Source: Pisaster brevispinus
Lineage: Eukaryota > Echinodermata > Asteroidea > Forcipulatida > Asteriidae
DNA: 64,000 nucleotides
Reading direction: 5' to 3'
Assembly (NCBI GenBank): GCA_023634235.1
Contig: JAMKCF010000076.1
Coordinates: 389,925 to 453,924 of the forward strand
The position numbers and the translations under genes were made by a program. Shown one piece after another: positions 53,181 through 64,000 of the stretch. Numbering within the stretch: position 1 is the first letter of the stretch; every line of letters starts with the position of its first letter. The notes below the pieces were generated by a model that was not told the origin of the DNA, did not search any database, and worked only from the letters and a program-made list of their open reading frames with translations.

Positions 53181-56100
53181 ATCGCACTTTTGTTTTCGAC
53201 CCCAAAAATCAAAATGGCGACAGGGTACTACCTGTCAAATATTCCCAAAATTCGACCCCCGGTAACATGGTGATTTTCGGCGATCACTTTTCGCGGACAC
53301 CTCCCCCGACGGTGCTGGTTGGAATTTGAAGGCCGCAACCATTTTATTCCATGAATTATTGAGGTTTTTTGGGCAAGAGAGATGGCGTCACTTTTTGCTA
53401 GAAAGCTCCTAATTGCCCAGGTTTTGGGATTTGGCCATGTCCCCACACAGAAAAGGTCTTCAGGGAAGTCTAGCCTAGAACGCTGCACCGTCAAATCGCA
53501 CTTTTGTTTTCGACCCCAAAAATCAAAATGGCGACAGGGTACTACCTGTCAAATATTCCCAAAATTCGACCCCCGGTAACATGGTGATTTTCGGCGATCA
53601 CTTTTTGCGGACACCTCCCCCGACGGTGCTGGTTGGAATTTGAAGGCCGTAACCATTTTATTCCATGAATTATTGAGGTTTTTTGGGCAAGAAAGATGGC
53701 GTCACTTTTTGCTAGAAAGCTCCTAATTGCCCAGGTTTTGGGATTTGGCCATGTCCCCACACAGAAAAGGTCTTCAGGGAAGTCTAGTCTAGAACGCTGC
53801 ACCGTCAAATCGCACTTTTGTTTTCGACCCCAAAAATCAAAATGGCGACAGGGTACTACCTGTCAAATATTCCCAAAATTCGACCCCCGGTAACATGGTG
53901 ATTTTCGGCGATCACTTTTCGCGGACACCTCCCCCGACGGTGCTGGTTGGAATTTGAAGGCCGCAACCATTTTATTCCATGAATTATTGAGGTTTTTTGG
54001 GCAAGAGAGATGGCGTCACTTTTTGCTAGAAAGCTCCTAATTGCCCAGGTTTTGGGATTTGGCCATGTCCCCACACAGAAAAGGTCTTCAGGGAAGTCTA
54101 GTCTAGAACGCTGCACCGTCAAATCGCACTTTTGTTTTCGACCCCAAAAATCAAAATGGCGACAGGGTACTACCTGTCAAATATTCCCAAAATTCGACCC
54201 CCGGTAACATGGTGATTTTCGGCGATCACTTTTCGCGGACACCTCCCCCGACGGTGCTGGTTGGAATTTGAAGGCCGCAACCATTTTATTCCATGAATTA
54301 TTGAGGTTTTTTGGGCAAGAAAGATGGCGTCACTTTTTGCTAGAAAGCTCCTAATTGCCCAGGTTTTGGGATTTGGCCATGTCCCCACACAGAAAAGGTC
54401 TTCAGGGAAGTCTAGCCTAGAACGCTGCACCGTCAAATCGCACTTTTGTTTTCGACCCCAAAAATCAAAATGGCGACAGGGTACTACCTGTCAAATATTC
54501 CCAAAATTCGACCCCCGGTAACATGGTGATTTTCGGCGATCACTTTTCGCGGACACCTCCCCCGACGGTGCTGGTTGGAATTTGAAGGCCGCAACCATTT
54601 TATTCCATGAATTATTGAGGTTTTTTGGGCAAGAAAGATGGCGTCACTTTTTGCTAGAAAGCTCCTAATTGCCCAGGTTTTGGGATTTGGCCATGTCCCC
54701 ACACAGAAAAGGTCTTCAGGGAAGTCTAGTCTAGAACGCTGCACCGTCAAATCGCACTTTTGTTTTCGACCCCAAAAATCAAAATGGCGACAGGGTACTA
54801 CCTGTCAAATATTCCCAAAATTCGACCCCCGGTAACATGGTGATTTTCGGCGATCACTTTTCGCGGACACCTCCCCCGACGGTGCTGGTTGGAATTTGAA
54901 GGCCGCAACCATTTTATTCCATGAATTATTGAGGTTTTTTGGGCAAGAAAGATGGCGTCACTTTTTGCTAGAAAGCTCCTAATTGCCCAGGTTTTGGGAT
55001 TTGGCCATGTCCCCACACAGAAAAGGTCTTCAGGGAAGTCTAGTCTAGAACGCTGCACCGTCAAATCGCACTTTTGTTTTCGACCCCAAAAATCAAAATG
55101 GCGACAGGGTACTACCTGTCAAATATTCCCAAAATTCGACCCCCGGTAACATGGTGATTTTCGGCGATCACTTTTCGCGGACACCTCCCCCGACGGTGCT
55201 GGTTGGAATTTGAAGGCCGCAACCATTTTATTCCATGAATTATTGAGGTTTTTTGGGCAAGAGAGATGGCGTCACTTTTTGCTAGAAAGCTCCTAATTGC
55301 CCAGGTTTTGGGATTTGGCCATGTCCCCACACAGAAAAGGTCTTCAGGGAAGTCTAGCCTAGAACGCTGCACCGTCAAATCGCACTTTTGTTTTCGACCC
55401 CAAAAATCAAAATGGCGACAGGGTACTACCTGTCAAATATTCCCAAAATTCGACCCCCGGTAACATGGTGATTTTCGGCGATCACTTTTTGCGGACACCT
55501 CCCCCGACGGTGCTGGTTGGAATTTGAAGGCCGTAACCATTTTATTCCATGAATTATTGAGGTTTTTTGGGCAAGAAAGATGGCGTCACTTTTTGCTAGA
55601 AAGCTCCTAATTGCCCAGGTTTTGGGATTTGGCCATGTCCCCACACAGAAAAGGTCTTCAGGGAAGTCTAGTCTAGAACGCTGCACCGTCAAATCGCACT
55701 TTTGTTTTCGACCCCAAAAATCAAAATGGCGACAGGGTACTACCTGTCAAATATTCCCAAAATTCGACCCCCGGTAACATGGTGATTTTCGGCGATCACT
55801 TTTCGCGGACACCTCCCCCGACGGTGCTGGTTGGAATTTGAAGGCCGCAACCATTTTATTCCATGAATTATTGAGGTTTTTTGGGCAAGAGAGATGGCGT
55901 CACTTTTTGCTAGAAAGCTCCTAATTGCCCAGGTTTTGGGATTTGGCCATGTCCCCACACAGAAAAGGTCTTCAGGGAAGTCTAGTCTAGAACGCTGCAC
56001 CGTCAAATCGCACTTTTGTTTTCGACCCCAAAAATCAAAATGGCGACAGGGTACTACCTGTCAAATATTCCCAAAATTCGACCCCCGGTAACATGGTGAT

Positions 56101-59100
56101 TTTCGGCGATCACTTTTCGCGGACACCTCCCCCGACGGTGCTGGTTGGAATTTGAAGGCCGCAACCATTTTATTCCATGAATTATTGAGGTTTTTTGGGC
56201 AAGAAAGATGGCGTCACTTTTTGCTAGAAAGCTCCTAATTGCCCAGGTTTTGGGATTTGGCCATGTCCCCACACAGAAAAGGTCTTCAGGGAAGTCTAGC
56301 CTAGAACGCTGCACCGTCAAATCGCACTTTTGTTTTCGACCCCAAAAATCAAAATGGCGACAGGGTACTACCTGTCAAATATTCCCAAAATTCGACCCCC
56401 GGTAACATGGTGATTTTCGGCGATCACTTTTCGCGGACACCTCCCCCGACGGTGCTGGTTGGAATTTGAAGGCCGCAACCATTTTATTCCATGAATTATT
56501 GAGGTTTTTTGGGCAAGAAAGATGGCGTCACTTTTTGCTAGAAAGCTCCTAATTGCCCAGGTTTTGGGATTTGGCCATGTCCCCACACAGAAAAGGTCTT
56601 CAGGGAAGTCTAGTCTAGAACGCTGCACCGTCAAATCGCACTTTTGTTTTCGACCCCAAAAATCAAAATGGCGACAGGGTACTACCTGTCAAATATTCCC
56701 AAAATTCGACCCCCGGTAACATGGTGATTTTCGGCGATCACTTTTCGCGGACACCTCCCCCGACGGTGCTGGTTGGAATTTGAAGGCCGCAACCATTTTA
56801 TTCCATGAATTATTGAGGTTTTTTGGGCAAGAAAGATGGCGTCACTTTTTGCTAGAAAGCTCCTAATTGCCCAGGTTTTGGGATTTGGCCATGTCCCCAC
56901 ACAGAAAAGGTCTTCAGGGAAGTCTAGTCTAGAACGCTGCACCGTCAAATCGCACTTTTGTTTTCGACCCCAAAAATCAAAATGGCGACAGGGTACTACC
57001 TGTCAAATATTCCCAAAATTCGACCCCCGGTAACATGGTGATTTTCGGCGATCACTTTTCGCGGACACCTCCCCCGACGGTGCTGGTTGGAATTTGAAGG
57101 CCGCAACCATTTTATTCCATGAATTATTGAGGTTTTTTGGGCAAGAGAGATGGCGTCACTTTTTGCTAGAAAGCTCCTAATTGCCCAGGTTTTGGGATTT
57201 GGCCATGTCCCCACACAGAAAAGGTCTTCAGGGAAGTCTAGCCTAGAACGCTGCACCGTCAAATCGCACTTTTGTTTTCGACCCCAAAAATCAAAATGGC
57301 GACAGGGTACTACCTGTCAAATATTCCCAAAATTCGACCCCCGGTAACATGGTGATTTTCGGCGATCACTTTTCGCGGACACCTCCCCCGACGGTGCTGG
57401 TTGGAATTTGAAGGCCGCAACCGATTTATTCCATGAATTATTGAGGTTTTTTGGGCAAGAAAGATGGCGTCACTTTTTGCTAGAAAGCTCCTAATTGCCC
57501 AGGTTTTGGGATTTGGCCATGTCCCCACACAGAAAAGGTCTTCAGGGAAGTCTAGTCTAGAACGCTGCACCGTCAAATCGCACTTTTGTTTTCGACCCCA
57601 AAAATCAAAATGGCGACAGGGTACTACCTGTCAAATATTCCCAAAATTCGACCCCCGGTAACATGGTGATTTTCGGCGATCACTTTTCGCGGACACCTCC
57701 CCCGACGGTGCTGGTTGGAATTTGAAGGCCGCAACCATTTTATTCCATGAATTATTGAGGTTTTTTGGGCAAGAGAGATGGCGTCACTTTTTGCTAGAAA
57801 GCTCCTAATTGCCCAGGTTTTGGGATTTGGCCATGTCCCCACACAGAAAAGGTCTTCAGGGAAGTCTAGTCTAGAACGCTGCACCGTCAAATCGCACTTT
57901 TGTTTTCGACCCCAAAAATCAAAATGGCGACAGGGTACTACCTGTCAAATATTCCCAAAATTCGACCCCCGGTAACATGGTGATTTTCGGCGATCACTTT
58001 TCGCGGACACCTCCCCCGACGGTGCTGGTTGGAATTTGAAGGCCGCAACCATTTTATTCCATGAATTATTGAGGTTTTTTGGGCAAGAAAGATGGCGTCA
58101 CTTTTTGCTAGAAAGCTCCTAATTGCCCAGGTTTTGGGATTTGGCCATGTCCCCACACAGAAAAGGTCTTCAGGGAAGTCTAGCCTAGAACGCTGCACCG
58201 TCAAATCGCACTTTTGTTTTCGACCCCAAAAATCAAAATGGCGACAGGGTACTACCTGTCAAATATTCCCAAAATTCGACCCCCGGTAACATGGTGATTT
58301 TCGGCGATCACTTTTCGCGGACACCTCCCCCGACGGTGCTGGTTGGAATTTGAAGGCCGCAACCATTTTATTCCATGAATTATTGAGGTTTTTTGGGCAA
58401 GAAAGATGGCGTCACTTTTTGCTAGAAAGCTCCTAATTGCCCAGGTTTTGGGATTTGGCCATGTCCCCACACAGAAAAGGTCTTCAGGGAAGTCTAGTCT
58501 AGAACGCTGCACCGTCAAATCGCACTTTTGTTTTCGACCCCAAAAATCAAAATGGCGACAGGGTACTACCTGTCAAATATTCCCAAAATTCGACCCCCGG
58601 TAACATGGTGATTTTCGGCGATCACTTTTCGCGGACACCTCCCCCGACGGTGCTGGTTGGAATTTGAAGGCCGCAACCATTTTATTCCATGAATTATTGA
58701 GGTTTTTTGGGCAAGAAAGATGGCGTCACTTTTTGCTAGAAAGCTCCTAATTGCCCAGGTTTTGGGATTTGGCCATGTCCCCACACAGAAAAGGTCTTCA
58801 GGGAAGTCTAGTCTAGAACGCTGCACCGTCAAATCGCACTTTTGTTTTCGACCCCAAAAATCAAAATGGCGACAGGGTACTACCTGTCAAATATTCCCAA
58901 AATTCGACCCCCGGTAACATGGTGATTTTCGGCGATCACTTTTCGCGGACACCTCCCCCGACGGTGCTGGTTGGAATTTGAAGGCCGCAACCATTTTATT
59001 CCATGAATTATTGAGGTTTTTTGGGCAAGAGAGATGGCGTCACTTTTTGCTAGAAAGCTCCTAATTGCCCAGGTTTTGGGATTTGGCCATGTCCCCACAC

Positions 59101-60716
59101 AGAAAAGGTCTTCAGGGAAGTCTAGCCTAGAACGCTGCACCGTCAAATCGCACTTTTGTTTTCGACCCCAAAAATCAAAATGGCGACAGGGTACTACCTG
59201 TCAAATATTCCCAAAATTCGACCCCCGGTAACATGGTGATTTTCGGCGATCACTTTTCGCGGACACCTCCCCCGACGGTGCTGGTTGGAATTTGAAGGCC
59301 GCAACCGATTTATTCCATGAATTATTGAGGTTTTTTGGGCAAGAAAGATGGCGTCACTTTTTGCTAGAAAGCTCCTAATTGCCCAGGTTTTGGGATTTGG
59401 CCATGTCCCCACACAGAAAAGGTCTTCAGGGAAGTCTAGTCTAGAACGCTGCACCGTCAAATCGCACTTTTGTTTTCGACCCCAAAAATCAAAATGGCGA
59501 CAGGGTACTACCTGTCAAATATTCCCAAAATTCGACCCCCGGTAACATGGTGATTTTCGGCGATCACTTTTCGCGGACACCTCCCCCGACGGTGCTGGTT
59601 GGAATTTGAAGGCCGCAACCATTTTATTCCATGAATTATTGAGGTTTTTTGGGCAAGAGAGATGGCGTCACTTTTTGCTAGAAAGCTCCTAATTGCCCAG
59701 GTTTTGGGATTTGGCCATGTCCCCACACAGAAAAGGTCTTCAGGGAAGTCTAGTCTAGAACGCTGCACCGTCAAATCGCACTTTTGTTTTCGACCCCAAA
59801 AATCAAAATGGCGACAGGGTACTACCTGTCAAATATTCCCAAAATTCGACCCCCGGTAACATGGTGATTTTCGGCGATCACTTTTCGCGGACACCTCCCC
59901 CGACGGTGCTGGTTGGAATTTGAAGGCCGCAACCATTTTATTCCATGAATTATTGAGGTTTTTTGGGCAAGAAAGATGGCGTCACTTTTTGCTAGAAAGC
60001 TCCTAATTGCCCAGGTTTTGGGATTTGGCCATGTCCCCACACAGAAAAGGTCTTCAGGGAAGTCTAGTCTAGAACGCTGCACCGTCAAATCGCACTTTTG
60101 TTTTCGACCCCAAAAATCAAAATGGCGACAGGGTACTACCTGTCAAATATTCCCAAAATTCGACCCCCGGTAACATGGTGATTTTCGGCGATCACTTTTC
60201 GCGGACACCTCCCCCGACGGTGCTGGTTGGAATTTGAAGGCCGCAACCATTTTATTCCATGAATTATTGAGGTTTTTTGGGCAAGAAAGATGGCGTCACT
60301 TTTTGCTAGAAAGCTCCTAATTGCCCAGGTTTTGGGATTTGGCCATGTCCCCACACAGAAAAGGTCTTCAGGGAAGTCTAGTCTAGAACGCTGCACCGTC
60401 AAATCGCACTTTTGTTTTCGACCCCAAAAATCAAAATGGCGACAGGGTACTACCTGTCAAATATTCCCAAAATTCGACCCCCGGTAACATGGTGATTTTC
60501 GGCGATCACTTTTCGCGGACACCTCCCCCGACGGTGCTGGTTGGAATTTGAAGGCCGCAACCATTTTATTCCATGAATTATTGAGGTTTTTTGGGCAAGA
60601 AAGATGGCGTCACTTTTTGCTAGAAAGCTCCTAATTGCCCAGGTTTTGGGATTTGGCCATGTCCCCACACAGAAAAGGTCTTCAGGGAAGTCTAGTCTAG
60701 AACGCTGCACCGTCAA
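53181..60716 (+). repeat. Array segment 8: 6-unit higher-order repeat, four copies
   Basis: Twenty-four units form four consecutive copies of a 1884-bp block (53181-55064, 55065-56948, 56949-58832, 58833-60716). The order inside a block is: unit 1 A199G plus T294C; unit 2 marked; unit 3 A199G; unit 4 T294C; units 5 and 6 plain T91. In copies 1 and 2 the marked unit has C112T and C156T. In copies 3 and 4 it instead has AACCGATTTATT (two changes at 161-162). Unit 4 of copy 4 lacks T294C. No length change occurs anywhere in the four copies. Confidence 0.93.
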
Positions 60717-61344
60717 ATCGCACTTTTGTTTTCGACCCCAAAAATCAAAATGGCGACAGGGTACTACCTGTCAAATATTCCCAAAATTCGACCCCCGGTA
60801 CCATGGTGATTTTCGGCGATCATTTTTCGCGGACACCTCCCCCGACGGTGCTGGTTGGAATTTGAAGGCCGCAACCATTTTATTCCATGAATTATTGAGG
60901 TTTTTTGGGCAAGAAAGATGGCGTCACTTTTTGCTAGAAAGCTCCTAATTGCCCAGGTTTTGGGATTTGGCCATGTCCCCACACAGAAAAGGTCTTCAGG
61001 GAAGTCTAGTCTAGAACGCTGCACCGTCAAATCGCACTTTTGTTTTCGACCCCAAAAATCAAAATGGCGACAGGGTACTACCTGTCAAATATTCCCAAAA
61101 TTCGACCCCCGGTACCATGGTGATTTTCGGCGATCATTTTTCGCGGACACCTCCCCCGACGGTGCTGGTTGGAATTTGAAGGCCGCAACCATTTTATTCC
61201 ATGAATTATTGAGGTTTTTTGGGCAAGAAAGATGGCGTCACTTTTTGCTAGAAAGCTCCTAATTGCCCAGGTTTTGGGATTTGGCCATGTCCCCACACAG
61301 AAAAGGTCTTCAGGGAAGTCTAGTCTAGAACGCTGCACCGTCAA
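60717..61344 (+). repeat. Tandem doublet of a private unit type
   Basis: Two adjacent T91 units share A85C (GGTACCATGG) and C107T (GATCATTTTTCG), seen nowhere else in the window. The A85C change removes the TAA that ends the recurrent plus-strand frame, so that frame runs to 114 codons here; this has no evident meaning beyond being a marker. Confidence 0.92.
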
Positions 61345-64000
61345 ATCGCACTTTTGTTTTCGACCCCAAAAATCAAAATGGCGACAGGGTACTACCTGTC
61401 AAATATTCCCAAAATTCGACCCCCGGTAACATGGTGATTTTCGGCGATCACTTTTCGCGGACACCTCCCCCGACGGTGCTGGTTGGAATTTGAAGGCCGC
61501 AACCATTCTATTCCATGAATTATTGAGGTTTTTTGGGCAAGAAAGATGGCGTCACTTTTTGCTAGAAAGCTCCTAATTGCCCAGGTTTTGGGATTTGGCC
61601 ATGTCCCCACACAGAAAAGGTCTTCAGGGAAGTCTAGTCTAGAACGCTGCACCGTCAAATCGCACTTTTGTTTTCGACCCCAAAAATCAAAATGGCGACA
61701 GGGTACTACCTGTCAAATATTCCCAAAATTCGACCCCCGGTAACATGGTGATTTTCGGCGATCACTTTTCGCGGACACCTCCCCCGACGGTGCTGGTTGG
61801 AATTTGAAGGCCGCAACCATTTTATTCCATGAATTATTGAGGTTTTTTGGGCAAGAAAGATGGCGTCACTTTTTGCTAGAAAGCTCCTAATTGCCCAGGT
61901 TTTGGGATTTGGCCATGTCCCCACACAGAAAAGGTCTTCAGGGAAGTCTAGTCTAGAACGCTGCACCGTCAAATCGCACTTTTGTTTTCGACCCCAAAAA
62001 TCAAAATGGCGACAGGGTACTACCTGTCAAATATTCCCAAAATTCGACCCCCGGTAACATGGTGATTTTCGGCGATCACTTTTCGCGGACACCTCCCCCG
62101 ACGGTGCTGGTTGGAATTTGAAGGCCGCAACCATTTTATTCCATGAATTATTGAGGTTTTTTGGGCAAGAAAGATGGCGTCACTTTTTGCTAGAAAGCTC
62201 CTAATTGCCCAGGTTTTGGGATTTGGCCATGTCCCCACACAGAAAAGGTCTTCAGGGAAGTCTAGCCTAGAACGCTGCACCGTCAAATCGCACTTTTGTT
62301 TTCGACCCCAAAAATCAAAATGGCGACAGGGTACTACCTGTCAAATATTCCCAAAATTCGACCCCCGGTAACATGGTGATTTTCGGCGATCACTTTTCGC
62401 GGACACCTCCCCCGACGGTGCTGGTTGGAATTTGAAGGCCGCAACCATTTTATTCCATGAATTATTGAGGTTTTTTGGGCAAGAAAGATGGCGTCACTTT
62501 TTGCTAGAAAGCTCCTAATTGCCCAGGTTTTGGGATTTGGCCATGTCCCCACACAGAAAAGGTCTTCAGGGAAGTCTAGTCTAGAACGCTGCACCGTCAA
62601 ATCGCACTTTTGTTTTCGACCCCAAAAATCAAAATGGCGACAGGGTACTACCTGTCAAATATTCCCAAAATTCGACCCCCGGTAACATGGTGATTTTCGG
62701 CGATCACTTTTCGCGGACACCTCCCCCGACGGTGCTGGTTGGAATTTGAAGGCCGCAACCATTTTATTCCATGAATTATTGAGGTTTTTTGGGCAAGAAA
62801 GATGGCGTCACTTTTTGCTAGAAAGCTCCTAATTGCCCAGGTTTTGGGATTTGGCCATGTCCCCACACAGAAAAGGTCTTCAGGGAAGTCTAGTCTAGAA
62901 CGCTGCACCGTCAAATCGCACTTTTGTTTTCGACCCCAAAAATCAAAATGGCGACAGGGTACTACCTGTCAAATATTCCCAAAATTCGACCCCCGGTAAC
63001 ATGGTGATTTTCGGCGATCACTTTTCGCGGACACCTCCCCCGACGGTGCTGGTTGGAATTTGAAGGCCGCAACCATTTTATTCCATGAATTATTGAGGTT
63101 TTTTGGGCAAGAAAGATGGCGTCACTTTTTGCTAGAAAGCTCCTAATTGCCCAGGTTTTGGGATTTGGCCATGTCCCCACACAGAAAAGGTCTTCAGGGA
63201 AGTCTAGTCTAGAACGCTGCACCGTCAAATCGCACTTTTGTTTTCGACCCCAAAAATCAAAATGGCGACAGGGTACTACCTGTCAAATATTCCCAAAATT
63301 CGACCCCCGGTAACATGGTGATTTTCGGCGATCACTTTTCGCGGACACCTCCCCCGACGGTGCTGGTTGGAATTTGAAGGCCGCAACCATTTTATTCCAT
63401 GAATTATTGAGGTTTTTTGGGCAAGAAAGATGGCGTCACTTTTTGCTAGAAAGCTCCTAATTGCCCAGGTTTTGGGATTTGGCCATGTCCCCACACAGAA
63501 AAGGTCTTCAGGGAAGTCTAGTCTAGAACGCTGCACCGTCAAATCGCACTTTTGTTTTCGACCCCAAAAATCAAAATGGCGACAGGGTACTACCTGTCAA
63601 ATATTCCCAAAATTCGACCCCCGGTAACATGGTGATTTTCGGCGATCACTTTTCGCGGACACCTCCCCCCGACGGTGCTGGTTGGAATTTGAAGGCCGCA
63701 ACCATTTTATTCCATGAATTATTGAGGTTTTTTGGGCAAGAAAGATGGCGTCCACTTTTTGCTAGAAAGCTCCTAATTGCCCAGGTTTTGGGATTTGGCC
63801 ATGTCCCCACACAGAAAAGGTCTTCAGGGAAGTCTAGTCTAGAACGCTGCACCGTCAAATCGCACTTTTGTTTTCGACCCCCAAAAATCAAAATGGGCGA
63901 CAGGGTACTACCTGTCAAATATTCCCAAAATTCGACCCCCGGTAACATGGTGATTTTCGGCGATCACTTTTCGCGGACACCTCCCCCGACGGTGCTGGTT
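61345..64000 (+). repeat. Array segment 9: near-identical T91 units to the window edge
   Basis: Eight full units and one 142-bp partial unit. Apart from a T to C change near 61508 and T294C near 62266, the units up to about 63660 look identical. The final 240 bp or so carry four one-base insertions described separately. The array continues past the window edge. Confidence 0.9.
63665..63897 (+). other. Cluster of four 1-bp insertions
   Basis: Within about 230 bp there is C5 to C6 at 63665-63670, TC to TCC at 63752-63753, C4 to C5 at 63878-63882 and GG to GGG at 63895-63897. In the preceding 63.6 kb I count only about eleven isolated 1-bp indels. Such a local excess of homopolymer-type insertions is typical of poorly polished sequence. 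Confidence 0.85.

Larger units (their letters stand above)
1..64000 (+). repeat. Satellite DNA array, 314-bp unit, about 203 copies
   Basis: The sequence repeats every 314 bp from the first to the last base. Phasing on the start of the window gives 202 full-length units, three 137-bp truncated units and a final partial unit of 142 bp. Summing the period lengths with the listed indels reproduces the window length exactly. Most units differ from the consensus at only a few positions, and every unit has the same orientation. The consensus has 78 C and 70 G (47% GC) and 16 CpG against about 17 expected, so CpG is not depleted. No unique DNA interrupts the array and neither edge is reached. A large nuclear satellite of a eukaryote is the likely identity; chromosomal location and function cannot be read from the window. 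Confidence 0.98.

Noticed and set aside
60604..61262. Longer 114-codon plus-strand frames near the right end as possible genes
   Set aside because: They are the same recurrent frame extended because A85C removes its TAA stop in a tandem doublet of units.
1..64000. CRISPR array or other prokaryotic repeat-spacer system
   Set aside because: The whole 314 bp is conserved from unit to unit. There are no short repeats separated by variable spacers and no associated genes.

Overview
The whole 64 kb window is one uninterrupted head-to-tail satellite DNA array. The repeat unit is 314 bp, about 47% GC (148 G+C in the 314-bp consensus). Taking the start of the window as phase 1, I count 202 full-length units, three truncated 137-bp units and one partial unit at the right edge. 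All are in the same orientation. Both window edges lie inside the array, so the true array is longer. I see no unique sequence, credible protein-coding gene, RNA gene, transposable element, CRISPR array or inversion. The short open frames on both strands are the same two frames repeated once per unit.

The organism cannot be named from this sequence. A near-homogeneous 314-bp satellite of this length, with local higher-order repeats, points to a eukaryotic nuclear chromosome (centromeric, pericentromeric, subtelomeric or another heterochromatic block), presumably from a long-read assembly. That is inference. No flanking sequence or centromere-protein motif is visible to settle it.

Layout by variant content, using unit positions 1-314. 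1-4083: C91 units, many with A28G. 4084-8507: C91 units with more private changes, one strongly divergent unit and two patchwork insertions. 8508-16982: a recurring block of marked units (TACT duplication; T179A/T190G/T230C; G102C; G183C; T258A) reiterated every 10-12 units. 16983-33613: C91 and T91 units intermixed, with local dimers, a tandem triplet and small deletions. 33614-36220: a block containing three copies of a 137-bp truncated unit. 36221-43446: mostly T91. 43447-53180: T91 only, with a marked unit pair repeated 17 units apart. 53181-60716: four copies of a clean 6-unit (1884 bp) higher-order repeat. 60717-64000: a tandem doublet, then near-identical T91 units, ending in a cluster of four 1-bp insertions that looks like a sequence-quality problem.

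The main structural result is a left-to-right shift of the array's consensus. All 40 units in the first 12.6 kb carry C at unit position 91 (inside ATGGCG). All 73 units after 41.2 kb carry T. The stretch between is a mixture organised in blocks. With the nested block duplications, this is the pattern expected from unequal exchange or gene conversion spreading a variant through an array. I find no support for a gene-encoded system here.
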